Assembly: GCF_008831285.2 (NCBI RefSeq) | Contig: NC_045148.1 | Location: 22,721,183-22,785,182 of the forward strand | Source: Nymphaea colorata | Taxonomy: Eukaryota; Streptophyta; Magnoliopsida; Nymphaeales; Nymphaeaceae | Direction: 5' to 3' | DNA length: 64,000 nt | Shown here: in pieces, positions 11,304 through 22,269 of the stretch | Position numbering within the stretch: position 1 is the stretch's first letter | How the letters are laid out: the number at the start of each line of letters is the position of its first letter | Program-made: the position numbers and the translations under genes | Notes under the pieces: model-generated | What the model was told of the DNA's origin: nothing | Seen by the model: only the letters and a program-made list of their open reading frames with translations | Database searches by the model: none

Positions 11304-11712
11304 GAGAGAGAGATGAGAGAGAGAGAGAGCACTTCTCAGTTACGTAAACAGGGATGGTGAGCAAATGAAGAAGGGGTAAAGTGTGTCGCAGGCCTCCTCA
11401 TGAGCTTGTTGTTGCCAACTCCACCATCATCAACATCATCGTTGTCTTCTCAAAAGATTTAGTGCAGAAAGTATGACTTAGCAAATGAAAGAACAGTAGG
11501 GCGTTCTACCTCTTGGGATCTGTTATGGAAAATGAAAACGAATTCTTAAAGCTGTGTTATATTAACTTTGTTTTTTTACACCTACTGTAAAGCTGTAAAA
11601 TTGAATCGTGGTATTCAGAAATACCAAGATTGAAGGCATGATTTTGTTGTAAAATTGAATCGTGGTAAAACGAATTCTATAGAAGGTTGAAGGCATGATT
11701 TTGTTGTAACAG
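11304..11712 (+). mobile_element. LTR-containing insertion in block A
   Basis: The matching place in the inverted copy (about 28910-28950) lacks this segment. It contains a sequence starting TGTTATGGAAAATGAAAAC at 11521 that matches the start of the copia LTR at 30297 (minus strand), so it is a truncated copia LTR. The preceding 200 bp and this LTR start recur in the same orientation at 20678-21050. There is an internal short duplication around GGCATGATTTTGTTGTAA. Confidence 0.6.
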
Positions 11713-12223
11713 AAAAACACAAATGAAATATTAATGAGTTAAATGAAAAACAGCAAGGACATTTGAGTTCTACTATTTGCTAGGTTATTTTTCTTAATAT
11801 TTGTTATCATAATTTTTCAAAAAATTGGGGAAGATCGTAACACGTTGTTGAAATTTTCTGCTCGATCGACCATCATGCATGTTGAAACGAATATATATAT
11901 ATAGAACAGCCGGTTTTCTGGTCTTTCGAACATGGTGTATATTTTTCTATTTGGCTCACAATCTGTCCTTAGGCATATTCTGATCTTGATTAACTTTGTC
12001 TACAATGCAAAAAAAAATTACTTTCAAATTAGTTGATATCAACGCACATATGATTAACGAGTTGGACGCAGTGTATTAGGCAACTATTTCCCAAATTCCA
12101 TTGATTTTCCAGTTTTCTCCTTTTTTGTTGGTTTAAAGCTCAATTTGGCTTTGGCAGGGCAGGGCTTGGTTTCATCTCAAAACCTAAGAATAGGGTTTCA
12201 TTATTTGTAATATGTAGTGGACC

Positions 12224-12654
12224 TAGGGCTGCACATGCATGAGTCAAGTCAAGCTCTAGTTGGGTCATCCCAAGCTCGACTTCACTCAAAAAACTCGAGC
12301 TCGAACTCGACTCGAGCTCCAAAGCAAGCTCGAGCTCGACTCGATGATACAACATTGGGCTCAAACTCAACTCACTTAAATTGTTTATGTTAAACATCTC
12401 AAGTTTCATTTAACTTGTCTAACTCGTTTAGTTTTTACTCGTTCAATTTTTTTTTTCTCATTACAATTCAATATTCATTGCAGAGTCGAGCCAAGTTGAG
12501 TTTTTACAACTTGAACTCGACTCGTTTAACATTTCGAGCATACATTTGAACTCGAGCTCAACTCGTTTATACATAAGTCGAGTTCGAGTTGAGCTTCAAT
12601 GAGTGAGTTCGATCGAATCGAGTTTGAGCTGGCTCAACTTGTTGTGCAGCCCTA
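12224..12654. mobile_element. hAT-type MITE with perfect 8-bp TSD
   Basis: 431-bp element with terminal inverted repeats TAGGGCTGCACA...TGTGCAGCCCTA, flanked by identical 8-bp duplications AGTGGACC (12216-12223 and 12655-12662), the hAT signature. The interior is made of CTCGAG/GAGCTCGA-like phrases, common in plant hAT MITEs, and encodes nothing. It needs a transposase supplied from elsewhere. An orthologous copy is present in the inverted block A. Confidence 0.92.
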
Positions 12655-14611
12655 AGTGGACCTCTCTTTTAAACATATAATATTTATCTACTTGTGGATC
12701 CAGTGTTTTGTGATGCAGCGAGACCCCTTTTGGAATAGATTTTTCGGAAAACCAACTACATTCTTTCACCCCTAGCCACAAGTCATCCCCGTATTTTGCC
12801 ACATATGTGGGTTCGATCCTCCAAGGCCTGCTAGAGCTCTCTCCTACTGGCTTGTGGCTAGATCGATTGGCTTCGGGTCAAATAAGAACAACTATCATCT
12901 ACAACATCTGGAAAACGACTACACTTAATGGCTTAAGCCGTTGTTCCCAAAAGGTACACCATTAGAGTAAGTGCGCCCGCCGGCTCTAAGCTCCGTTCCT
13001 TCGACTGAATGTTTGCATCGGATTTGAGGTTGTCTATTGCACTGACCTCCCCACACACCAAAGTGAGGCGGTGCCGTGCAGCTGAGATGGCCCTTCAAAG
13101 CCGCAAAGGATCTACAGACTATAATTGACAAGGTAGAGTGCGGGCGTGGGCGTGGGTACGACATTTCTGCTCAAGTGTTTGGGAAATCCTAATTCCTAAA
13201 GAGGAAAAGGTAAATCCTGGACTGCAAGGGCATTGTCTCCCAATTATTGAATTTGTCGTGGCACTGAATGGGCCCAATGGAAAATCGGTGACTTATTTAT
13301 TGATGGGTTTAAGAAGCTGGAGCAGCGGTAGCCATTAAAATGAAGGGATAATTTACAAAATTACTCATCTCAATCTAAATTATCTACAAAGGAAGAGAAA
13401 AATAAAATGGATAATTTTCATTAAAAGGGCAACTATGTAAATTATTCCTTATAATTTTAGTGACTTCGATGCAGAAGCAACTCATTGAAATTTCATCACA
13501 AAAGTTGAGTGCACGTTTCTTCATTTTTCAGAGTTGACTGGTGATTTACTATTTTGCCAAAAATCGAGCCACTTTTTATAATTTGTGAAAGATTGCAGAA
13601 ATATTTCAGTATGTTCCGTCCAGTTGTGCTTGTGTTTTAATGGCGCACTACAAAAAAAAGGTTTTACGAAAAATAGTTTTTTAAAAATTATTTTTTAATT
13701 AGTTTTGCAAAACAGATTTGTATGTTTGGTTATAGAATCATAACAGTTTTTCGTTTTTAATTAATTTGGTTAAACTATTTTCTTCCAAAAATAATTTTTC
13801 ATAAGACTTGCACTTCTTATCATCCAAACTCTTACCAAACAGTGTCTTATAAGGAAGAATCATTTTTTACCTCAAAAAATGAGTTTTGCCACCCAAACAA
13901 CTTAAATGTGCATTCTTGTGAATATGAAATATTAATCCTGTAAGGGAGGAAATTAAGACGACACTCTTGGAGAACGATCCAAACACAAAAAATTATATGT
14001 TAAAGTTTTTTTACTTGGTACCTGGGAGAAAAGTCGACGGATGGAATATGCCATGGGACAAAAAAAATGTTCAACCAATAGACATACAAAACCATCTGAT
14101 CGAAACTAGTGGTTTTCAGCAATTATTTCTAAAATCTGACTAATTAAATGCATGTGCATTGCCGTGAAAGCTAAACAATCAAAATTAAATTACAGATATA
14201 TGCCGAAAGAAAATATATAAAATGGTTGGACAGATGTCATCAGTGATAACCATTAAAAAATGCATGAAGAACCACTAAAAAATGCAGGGTGGCTTCGATG
14301 TGAATACAGGTTTATAGTCATACTTTCAGGTATAGGTTTATTTTTCGAAAGACTTTGACTCTCTCCCCCTGTCAAATCTCTCTCTCTCTCTCTCTCTCTC
14401 AGAGAATGTTGAAGTAGCGGAGTCATTTAGATGTACATCTTTTCTTCCACATCAAAGAAAACAAAGTGGGTGACCAGTGAACAGCAATTTAAACATGTGT
14501 TGGGCATTTTCGATCTGAATGGTTGGCAGATGCAAAAAAAAAAGATAATGCATATTGTAGAGTTTTGTATTACCTAAGGATGAGCATTCGTTTAGGTACC
14601 CTATTTCTCCC

Positions 14612-14615
<4 letters not shown>

Positions 14616-14697
<82 letters not shown>
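14616..14697. repeat. Compound (CT)n-(TA)n microsatellite
   Basis: CT run followed by about 27 uninterrupted AT dinucleotides. It sits in the stretch between blocks A and B (14351-15074), where I see no gene. Confidence 0.95.
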
Positions 14698-14698
<1 letters not shown>

Positions 14699-15074
14699 GT
14701 GAGCATCGTCTTCCTTAGTGAGACATTGATGGAAAATCATCACTTCGAATGTCTGGATGGACAATCCACCATCGGCAAAAATGAGTGTTCTTGTGGTGAC
14801 TATCGCCTATGGCAACAAGCACAGATTTTCTTTTCTAATGTCATCGCAAACCCCCATGACTGCTGAGGGTTTGCCAATGTCTATGGATTTTCTTTTTTTT
14901 TGGTAGATTGTCTGAATTGGACCAAATATGCCTTAAACTGTGAAGCTGTCCCTCAGACACGGCTCAATTACTTCCAAATACTGTGAAGCTCAAACTTGGC
15001 TCGAGTTCTCAAAACTTGAATTTGGCCCAAGCAGTTCGTTGAGGATTGGCTTGAGCTTATTTGGAAAGAAAAGG

Positions 15075-16622
15075 GCAGTATGGATTCATATATTTTCAAT
15101 TACCATGAATTAGGAGAATATCATTTTCTTATTAGTTGTTCTCTTTAGGAGAATAGAGTACTCTTCTAAACAGAGTCATTACCAAACAAGCAAGAATGAA
15201 CATTTTAGAAGAAAAATACAACGTGACATTTACAACCATTAACAATTGAAAGTCCGTGATTCTGTGGTTGTTTGTACAACTAGAATGAAAGAAAGGAGAG
15301 AATTAGCAAAAAAAATTGGCAACAACGATAATGAAAAAATGAAAACATTAATTAGAAGGAAGCTATATACATTTCTATTTCATTTGGAAGACTGAGACTA
15401 TGCTGGCTTATTTTTCTCTTGTGAATGACATAACCGTGCCCAATACGATTAATGGTTGACATTTTGAGTAATTTGATTCAATTGCCTTAGCGTTCTGTGC
15501 TCCATTCCTGCCTTTCTTTGACATTTAATTAATTGCAAGAAAAGGAATGGCTACCCTAACAATGAATGTCATCAATTTTTGGTGAAGAATTCAACATCAG
15601 GAGCCAAACCGAGAATTGCACTTAATAAGAACTCAGTTAAATGTTCATAATTTTCTCCTACTGAAAGCTACACAATCGATGAAAAGATACTCATTTTAAA
15701 CAGAAGAAAGAACAGTTCAACCAGTGGTGGAGCCAGAATTTTTTGGGTATGGGGTACTCTTATAGAAATTCTCATTTTTGAAGGTGCACAACATATATAA
15801 ATAGGTAAATAATTGTAAGAAATCTATGTAAAAATAAATAAAAATTTTGTTGTTGGCATGGGCAACTGCCCATGCCAGCATATATGTAGATCTGTTACTG
15901 CATTCAACAGCCTTGAACCCAGGGATGAGGGAATGGGTGTGAGGTTTCAACCTCATATCAAATTACCAAAAACAGATGAAAAGAAAAAGGAGAGCCTGTG
16001 TTAGAACTACAAGATAAATGATGAGAATTTACCTTGCGGGCCCCCCTTTGATGATGATTAAGCTTCTCCATAGATTTACCTCCGCCTCCATGGATACGTC
16101 CACAAAGATGCAACTTTATTATCTTTTATGAAAAGCCTCTAATTGGTGGCGAGCAGTCGAATTTCTTCTGCTAAGGAAGAACGAAAAATGAAACTCAGGA
16201 GATGTACACGTACATATGAACTGAGAAGATGTTTCCTTTTTAAATTCCGAAAATTCCTTCGCTGAAGTGCAGTAATACTTTAAATTTTGAAGCTTTAGGA
16301 CTCGTTAGGCAAACAAAACACTATGTAATTATTTCATAAATATAAATATGCACGAAACAGTCCTACATCTGCTTCTACCCCTGCCTTCAGACCATAACGT
16401 GGAGAAACAGCCAAAAGAAGCTGGCCGCCTTAGGAACAAGGCCTTAGAGGTGCAGGCAGCAATGGCTTTCTTCCTTGTTTTGCCTCCAAGGTTCAGGATG
16501 AAGGGATTTAGAAACAGCATTGCGGACATATGAGGTAATTTGCATGAAGCATACCTTCAAAGATGTGAGCTATATCACACTTGCCGCCCGTTTCTTTCCT
16601 TCTGCATATATGTCATCTGCTA
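15075..16622 (+). repeat. Block B, left copy
   Basis: The reverse complement recurs at 48739-49563 and, from 16115 on, at the right edge of the window. The middle copy lacks about 15470-16230, which includes the MITE at 15722. The shared part carries a short retroelement-like frame on the minus strand (contains AACTSKALFLRRPASFGCF), not an intact gene. Confidence 0.8.
15722..15900. mobile_element. Short hAT-like MITE
   Basis: The 179-bp element begins CAGTGGTGGAGCCAGAATTTT and ends with an imperfect inverted match ...AGATCTGTTACTG, with the internal GGGCAACTGCCCATGCC phrase typical of the widespread CAGTGGCGGAGCCAG plant MITE family. Flanks AGTTCAAC and CATTCAAC match at 6 of 8 bases, consistent with a decayed 8-bp target duplication. 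Confidence 0.7.
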
Positions 16623-16707
16623 ACACGCATGAGCTATACTCCAAGAAAACGCTGCAGGCTCGTAGGAGCCAGTGCGAAGGGAAGCATTGATTCAGTGTGG
16701 GCCGAGA

Positions 16708-17088
16708 AGGCTTTTTACTAATGAATCAATATTCAAAGTCGTTCAATTCTGAATCTTTTGTTCCAGCAAAGCGTCGGAATTCTAAATTTTCATAAGGTCC
16801 CCCCGGAATTCCTTCCAGAGCCTGTTGAATAATTTTGATGGATTCCGTCATTTCGCCAATTCTTACTAAATAACGAGCTAATGAGTCTCCTTCTTTTTGC
16901 CATTGGACTTCCCAATCGAATTCATCATAACACTCATACCGATCGACTTTACGAAGGTCCCATTGGATTCCGGAAGCTCGTAGCATTGGTCCTGATAAAC
17001 CCCAATTTATGGCTTCCTCTCCCCCAATAAAACCTACCCCTTCAACTCGTTCCAAAAAGATGGGATTGCACGTAATAAGCTTTTGTAT
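16708..17088 (-). pseudogene. ndhH: Nuclear plastid DNA insertion: ndhH fragment
   Basis: The minus strand encodes about 120 residues from the middle of plastid NAD(P)H-quinone oxidoreductase subunit H, including [20 protein letters not shown] and [19 protein letters not shown]. Full-length NdhH is about 393 residues, so this is an internal fragment without start or end. Just after ...DFEY the Arg codon CGA is TGA (16728-16726), after which the plastid reading continues (FISKK) for a few codons. The fragment sits inside a copia gag remnant, and the inverted right arm (63385-63410) has the uninterrupted site. It has no plastid promoter or transit peptide and cannot be functional. Confidence 0.92.
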
Positions 17089-17596
17089 CACCAGAACCGG
17101 TAGAAGAAGAACTTGAGGAGGCAGCCATTAGATCACACGCCAATACCAAGCAGCAGCAAAAAAATGAAAGACACGAGTAATGGAATGGCTCGTGCAGAAG
17201 GAAAATTTCCTAAGGATTTGGTGAGGCAATACCAGGATGAGCTTTGTCTTTTTTAAAATAAGCACTGATACCATAACAGAGCAAGAGAGAAAAGGAAAGA
17301 TAGGTGGGCGATACAAATTATAGAGGTTCGGTTATTTGACCTACATCCTCTCTCTCATACCAATTTTTCATGTATTTTGGTATCAAGTTCCATTTTCTGT
17401 TATATGTTTACAGTTCTCAACGTGACACTTATTTTTCTTAAGAAAAGATTTTCAACAGTGTATTTTCATTCAACTCTGATTTTTCATGAACGTCGGATTC
17501 ATGCCCACTTGCCTCTTGTCTCTCTCTCTTTTCTTTTCCCCTTTATTTCGTCCGATTATCTCATCCGGTGTTAAATTAGTTAAGCATGTCTCAACA
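17089..17596 (-). mobile_element. Copia LTR, PBS and gag start (left arm)
   Basis: On the minus strand an LTR of about 320 bp starts TGTTGAGACATG (17596) and ends before the primer site TGGTATCAGTGC (17273-17262), one base off the canonical initiator Met-tRNA site. It is followed by a leader and a gag start reading MAASSSSS. The gag is interrupted by the ndhH insertion. Only this 5' end of the element is present. Confidence 0.8.
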
Positions 17597-20052
17597 CGAG
17601 GGAGATTCAACTGCACGCACACGTTTGTGCAAGCAACAAAAATTAGTCTTTTAATATTTTAGAAATTTTTTATAATGGTCTGTACATTATAATCTTTTAG
17701 TATTTTTATAATTCCTTTTTTGCCCTTTAAAAGTCTTCTTTAAAACAGACTTCATGTGCAAGTAAACTTGCAACTGGAACCAGCAACCTGGCACCAACTG
17801 TTATATTTGGATGGTTGCCATTTAAATTTAATAACCTGGAAACTGACTGTAGTTTCTGATAGAGACATGGAAGAGATGGATCCATTTTTGTTATTAAAAT
17901 CATTTACCTGCTTTGACTTTGAAGAAGAGGGTCCTTGTTATTTTCTTTGAACCCATGAACTATGCATGAATGGTTAACGTATAAAAACATGACTGCCGAT
18001 AGAGATATCCATGATCAAGGATATTCATTCGACCCTTTTTTGGGTCTTCTCAATAACAAATGCCTTTTTGGGGACATTAAGCTCGTTAGACTTGTCAAGT
18101 TGTTGCATAGATAATAGTTAATCTAGAGCTAGCTTGAACTATTGTCAAGCCAATTAGTCATCTCCTCTTCCTGGTGTGTTTGGTAGTTTCGGATCTTATA
18201 TCTAACGTTGATCTGAAATTCTTTTTTTTTCCTTAATGGGACCCATAAACAAACAGTATATTTCTCACCCACAGAAAAATGAGGATTTGAGATTATTAAT
18301 ATATGGCCAAAACCTCAGATTTGAACTTTGATGGAAGCATAAGCCATGGCAATGACAATGAATTAAGATGCTTCGTAAATCTTTTGAAGACTTAAACCTA
18401 GAAAAAAATACAAAAATGGGGACGAATTTATGGTGCCTTTTAATTAATTGGAGGAAGACTTCATTTTACTTCGAAATGGGAACGTAAATCGCTTTTCTTG
18501 TTTTTTGAAATTGAAGGCAAGACTTGATCTAAGACATTCAAATTTTGAGAACTTTTTCCAGTCTCCTCTTACGACCTGCTCACTACTCGGTAACAAAATT
18601 CAGACATGTTTTCCGTAATTTTAGATATAGAAAAAACAATGGCTTATTTATAAAAAAGGATGTTGACATCATAGGCAGTTTCTGTTTAGGATCCAATTTT
18701 TCTTGGGCATAATTCAAGAAACGAGCGTCATTTTTCTGTAAGGTTTGACATGTGATTAAATGTCACCTCTTAACAAGTGAAACTTCAAACAGTAAAGTTT
18801 TGTTTTGCCTATGCAAATTATAGTTAACTCTCTATATATATTGAAACATATTCTTGAGGGTATAGCATATCCTGCTCAGGTCCACATGCAGTCTACGACC
18901 ACAAAAAGGCCGTGGGAATGAAGGGGCCTTTAAGATATCTTCTGGTGGTGGAATGTTAATCTCCTTTTCACCCGAAGTACATCAGCTTAAGATCCTGAAA
19001 TTCCAAAGGGTAAAGAATATTTTTCAATTAAAACCAAAATGTAAACCACTAAGACCCGTCAATAGTATATTTGTGTGCACGCCCACATATGACAGTACTC
19101 TTAAACACTTTGATGGTCCAGCAATGGATGGGAGTCCTGGAATTCGTGTGCAACTCTACCTATTTTAAATGTGGTGTTCAAATAAATGAAAATGTGAACC
19201 TATCTTTCGCAGATATGTTAAACCTTGATCAGATATATATTAAATGTGCAACTGCTTACTATAGACTGAATTTTGGTGGCGAAGCGTACTTTTGTTGTTA
19301 CACCATTTATTATGACATTTAATACTATATAAGTGTAGATAATTGTGGCTTAATCTGATGTACTATAATTTCCTGAACGTTTTTAAGTATTAATATTAAA
19401 ATAGTAACTTTAACAAAAAGGTGATTGCGTGATAGAGAGAGAGTGTGCTTAAGATATTCAAATGGGTGCTATAGGTATTTTATTTTGCAGCTAAAATTGG
19501 CAACTTAGTTTAAGTGGATGGCTTTAAACTGAAGGGTGAAACTTTCATAAGGCTTAAGAAGTTAAAATTAAATGCAAAGTTAAGACGGTTTTGGAAAATA
19601 TTCTCAAACTACAAGGGTCGTTGCTGAGAAAGTCTCAAAGGATAAAGATACCGGGTTAGCTTAATTAAATAACAATAAAAACAATAAAAATAACAACAAT
19701 AATAACAATAACAATACCATGGATAACAAGATTTAATGAAAAGAGAGAACCAAAAAAAAAAAGAACAACAAAAGCAGACAAAGTAGGAGAAGAATGAACG
19801 CGAAGTGTGACCGAGCAATAAGAATGAAGAAGGATTTCACAAGTTCATGTGAAGATGACATGGATGTAGCATCTTATGTGATGATGTATGCTGCCATCTG
19901 ACGGTGGAAATAATGCCTCACAAATGGACATTTAATCGTTTTCTATTTCTCGGCACCATTTTCTATTTCCTTGTGGACATTTAATTCCTCAAGCTTCCAG
20001 AGACCCATGCAGTTCATCATTCTATTAGTCTTTGGTCGGGAGGCTGAGTTAT

Positions 20053-20360
20053 TAGGGATGTCAATGAATCAGATTCAGATCAAATATCAGATAATGTTTC
20101 TTTACATAAATCAGATATGAAAAACAGAGAAATTTGATATCCAAATAAAAAATCAGATCAGATTCGGTATTAAAAATTGGCATCCGATTGAATTCGGATT
20201 CGGACTCAGTATCAAATAGACACCCAATTGCATACCAGAAAAAAAAAAGATAATGGATATCTAAACCCAAATTTACAGAACCCGATCTAAATAATATATT
20301 TTATTCTACATTATTGTAAATTTATAAATCTGAATCGAAATTTGAATTACCAATTTTAAA
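20053..20360. mobile_element. Partial hAT-type MITE
   Basis: Begins TAGGGATGTCAATGAATCAG, the same terminal sequence as the complete MITEs at 32051 and 36255, and continues with the same GATTC/AGATATC-rich interior. I could not find the opposite terminal repeat. It lies in the 980-bp segment missing from the right arm. Confidence 0.6.
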
Positions 20361-20677
20361 TTAATACCATCTGAATGTGAAACCAATGCAAACTTCGTTG
20401 AGCACTTGGCGAGGTTTAGGCCACCTCCAGATCCACTCCAAGTGACATTTTGTTCAGTAGCCTTCTTGCTTTTATAGCTGCATTTTTTCATCAATTTCAT
20501 CAACACCCATGACACCTGGTTACGTATATGGTGCATAGCCTTTAAGAAAATGACAAGTGCCCCCCACTTGTACTAGCTCCTTAGCCCACTTTTGCATCCA
20601 TGGGAGCCTACGCACAAGCCTAGGCATATAACCAGCTTTGAACATCAACCCATGTCATCGATACTAAACTAAACACA

Positions 20678-21050
20678 TGAGAGAGAGAGAGAGAGCAGTT
20701 CTCAGTTACGGAAACAGGGATGGTGAGCATATGAAGAAGGGGTAAAGTGTGTCGCAGGCCTCTTCATGAGCTTGTTGTTGCCAACTCCACCATCATCAAC
20801 ATCATCGTTGTCTTCTCAAAAGATTTAGTGGAGAAAGTATGACTTAGCAAATGAAAGAACAGTAGGGCCTTCTACCTCTTGGGATCTGTTATGGAAAATG
20901 AAAACGAATTCTTAAAGCTGTGCTATATTAACTTTGTTTTTTTACATCTACTGTAAAGCTATAAAATTGAATCATGGTATTCCTTGCCATGCATGAGAAA
21001 TTCTATAGACGGTTGAAGGCATGATATTGTTGTAACAGAAAATACTCTTT
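20678..21050 (+). repeat. Second copy of the 11304-11712 LTR-containing segment
   Basis: Same-strand repeat of 11304-11712: GAGAGAGCAGTTCTCAGTTACG, the CATCATCAACATCATCG phrase, then the LTR start TGTTATGGAAAATG at 20887. Here the LTR continues further, into a TATAAATATG motif near 21087, which may be the LTR TATA box. Confidence 0.7.
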
Positions 21051-21859
21051 TACGCCTGTAAAAAAATTGATTATCTACATAAAGAGTATAAATATGTGAA
21101 AGGAAGAAGAGCACGATACTCTGTTCCATCCATTCCCAGCCTCCTTGGTTATGCCCTTTTGATTCCGTGGCAGCCCTGATTTTCTCTTATGCGTCATCTG
21201 AAACTCGCAAGATATTGCAAGGGGAGGAAAGTAGTGGTGGCAGACGAGAAGTGTTGTGCTTGTGATGATGCACAATAGGTTGACAATGGTCTATTTTTCT
21301 ATAGCTCTGCCTCCTCTTTTCCCAAAAGTTCTTTATATGGCTAGATTTCTTTTGCACCGGTACAAATTGTTCCAAAAAAAATGTCAAATTGGGTGCTTCA
21401 ATTTCGTTGTTATTTCTGTTGGATAGTGGTCCTTAGCCCTATCCTTCATCTCGTAACTGCAAGCCAGATTAAATTGAAAAACTGATTTCCGAAATAAAAG
21501 ATTTCATTAAAAGGAAATTCAAAGCTTATTTTGTTACCATTTTCGAACCTGCCAACAATTCTCTGGCAATAATCGCTGCTGGGATTCAGGAAATCCTAGG
21601 AGGCAGACTATAAAGTCTCAGCTTATGTTCATCTGAAGGTTGATCTTTAGATTAACCTTGCGACGCCTCACAAGTGATGTAGTTAGCTTTAAAAATACTG
21701 TTCTTGCTTAAACGAGCCTTGAGTCTATCCATTTTATACCTGTCACTGGATACTTCGCTCAAGGTTTAGTGTCGAGCTCAAGCTTGGTCTTGGTTTGTTG
21801 AGTGGAGTTTGAACTGACCCTTTAAAGCACAATAGCTCGAGCAAGACAAGACATGAGCA

Positions 21860-22133
21860 GAGTTGGGCTCTAGCGCACTTGCGTATAAACCACAACTATA
21901 ATATATGCTATTGGCAATGACTTTTACCATAGCGAATAGTCATAATGCAGTTGCCAATAAACTTATTGGCAAGTACTCTTGCCCTAGCCAACAGCTAAGG
22001 TTGCCCTTGCCCTTTACAGCACGGGGAAAAGTCTTTTGTTAGGCCCAAGGTCATTGTCAAAAACATCATTGGTAAGAACTCGTTGAGTTATTGACAATGG
22101 TAGAAGTCGTTGCTAGAAGTTCTTATTGTAGTG
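21860..22133 (-). mobile_element. CACTA-like transposon end (left arm)
   Basis: On the minus strand the sequence starts CACTACAATAAGAACTTC at 22133. It is followed by subterminal repeats built on CATTGTCAATAACTC and TTGCCAATAAG phrases, some in inverted pairs, as in En/Spm-type termini. The other end and any transposase are not found. The same end is in the right arm at 59320, with CACTACTGTAAG. Confidence 0.45.
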
Positions 22134-22269
22134 ATTCCTCTACTGCTATAGGTCACCCTTTTCTTTTGAAAGCAAAACAAAATGCCACTTCTATAGCAGG
22201 TAAGCCAGTTCTTTCTAATTTGAAAGTGGGATGGCTTCAAACAGATAATCTAGATCGATACCAACAAAC

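Larger units (their letters stand above)
10100..14350 (+). repeat. Block A, left copy of a three-copy segmental duplication
   Basis: The reverse complement of this block recurs at about 25985-29825, and its 13.1-14.35 kb part recurs at 50565-51938. Examples are the CATTTCGGGAGC...CATTTCATGTGAATTT region (10485-10560, matched at 29575-29665) and the GGAATATGCCATGGGAC region (14042, matched at 26450 and 51010). Identity looks near 90%. The block carries a hAT MITE shared with the 26-30 kb copy, plus an LTR-containing insertion (11304-11712) that copy lacks. No gene is visible in it. Confidence 0.85.
17597..21860. other. Left-arm interior without recognised gene
   Basis: AT-rich DNA. Contents I can name: an AAT/AAC-rich simple repeat at about 19665-19716, a partial hAT MITE at 20053, and an LTR start at 20887. 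Short open frames here do not carry motifs, and their counterparts in the right arm are broken differently, so none is called. Confidence 0.5.

Noticed and set aside
13646-13680. CACTACAAAAAAAAGG as another CACTA end in block A
   Set aside because: Followed by simple AT-rich sequence without subterminal repeats; the other block A copies vary at this point, so the match is too weak.
16726-17091. NdhH-like frame as a functional nuclear gene
   Set aside because: Internal fragment only, premature stop, no start context or transit peptide, absent in the other arm.
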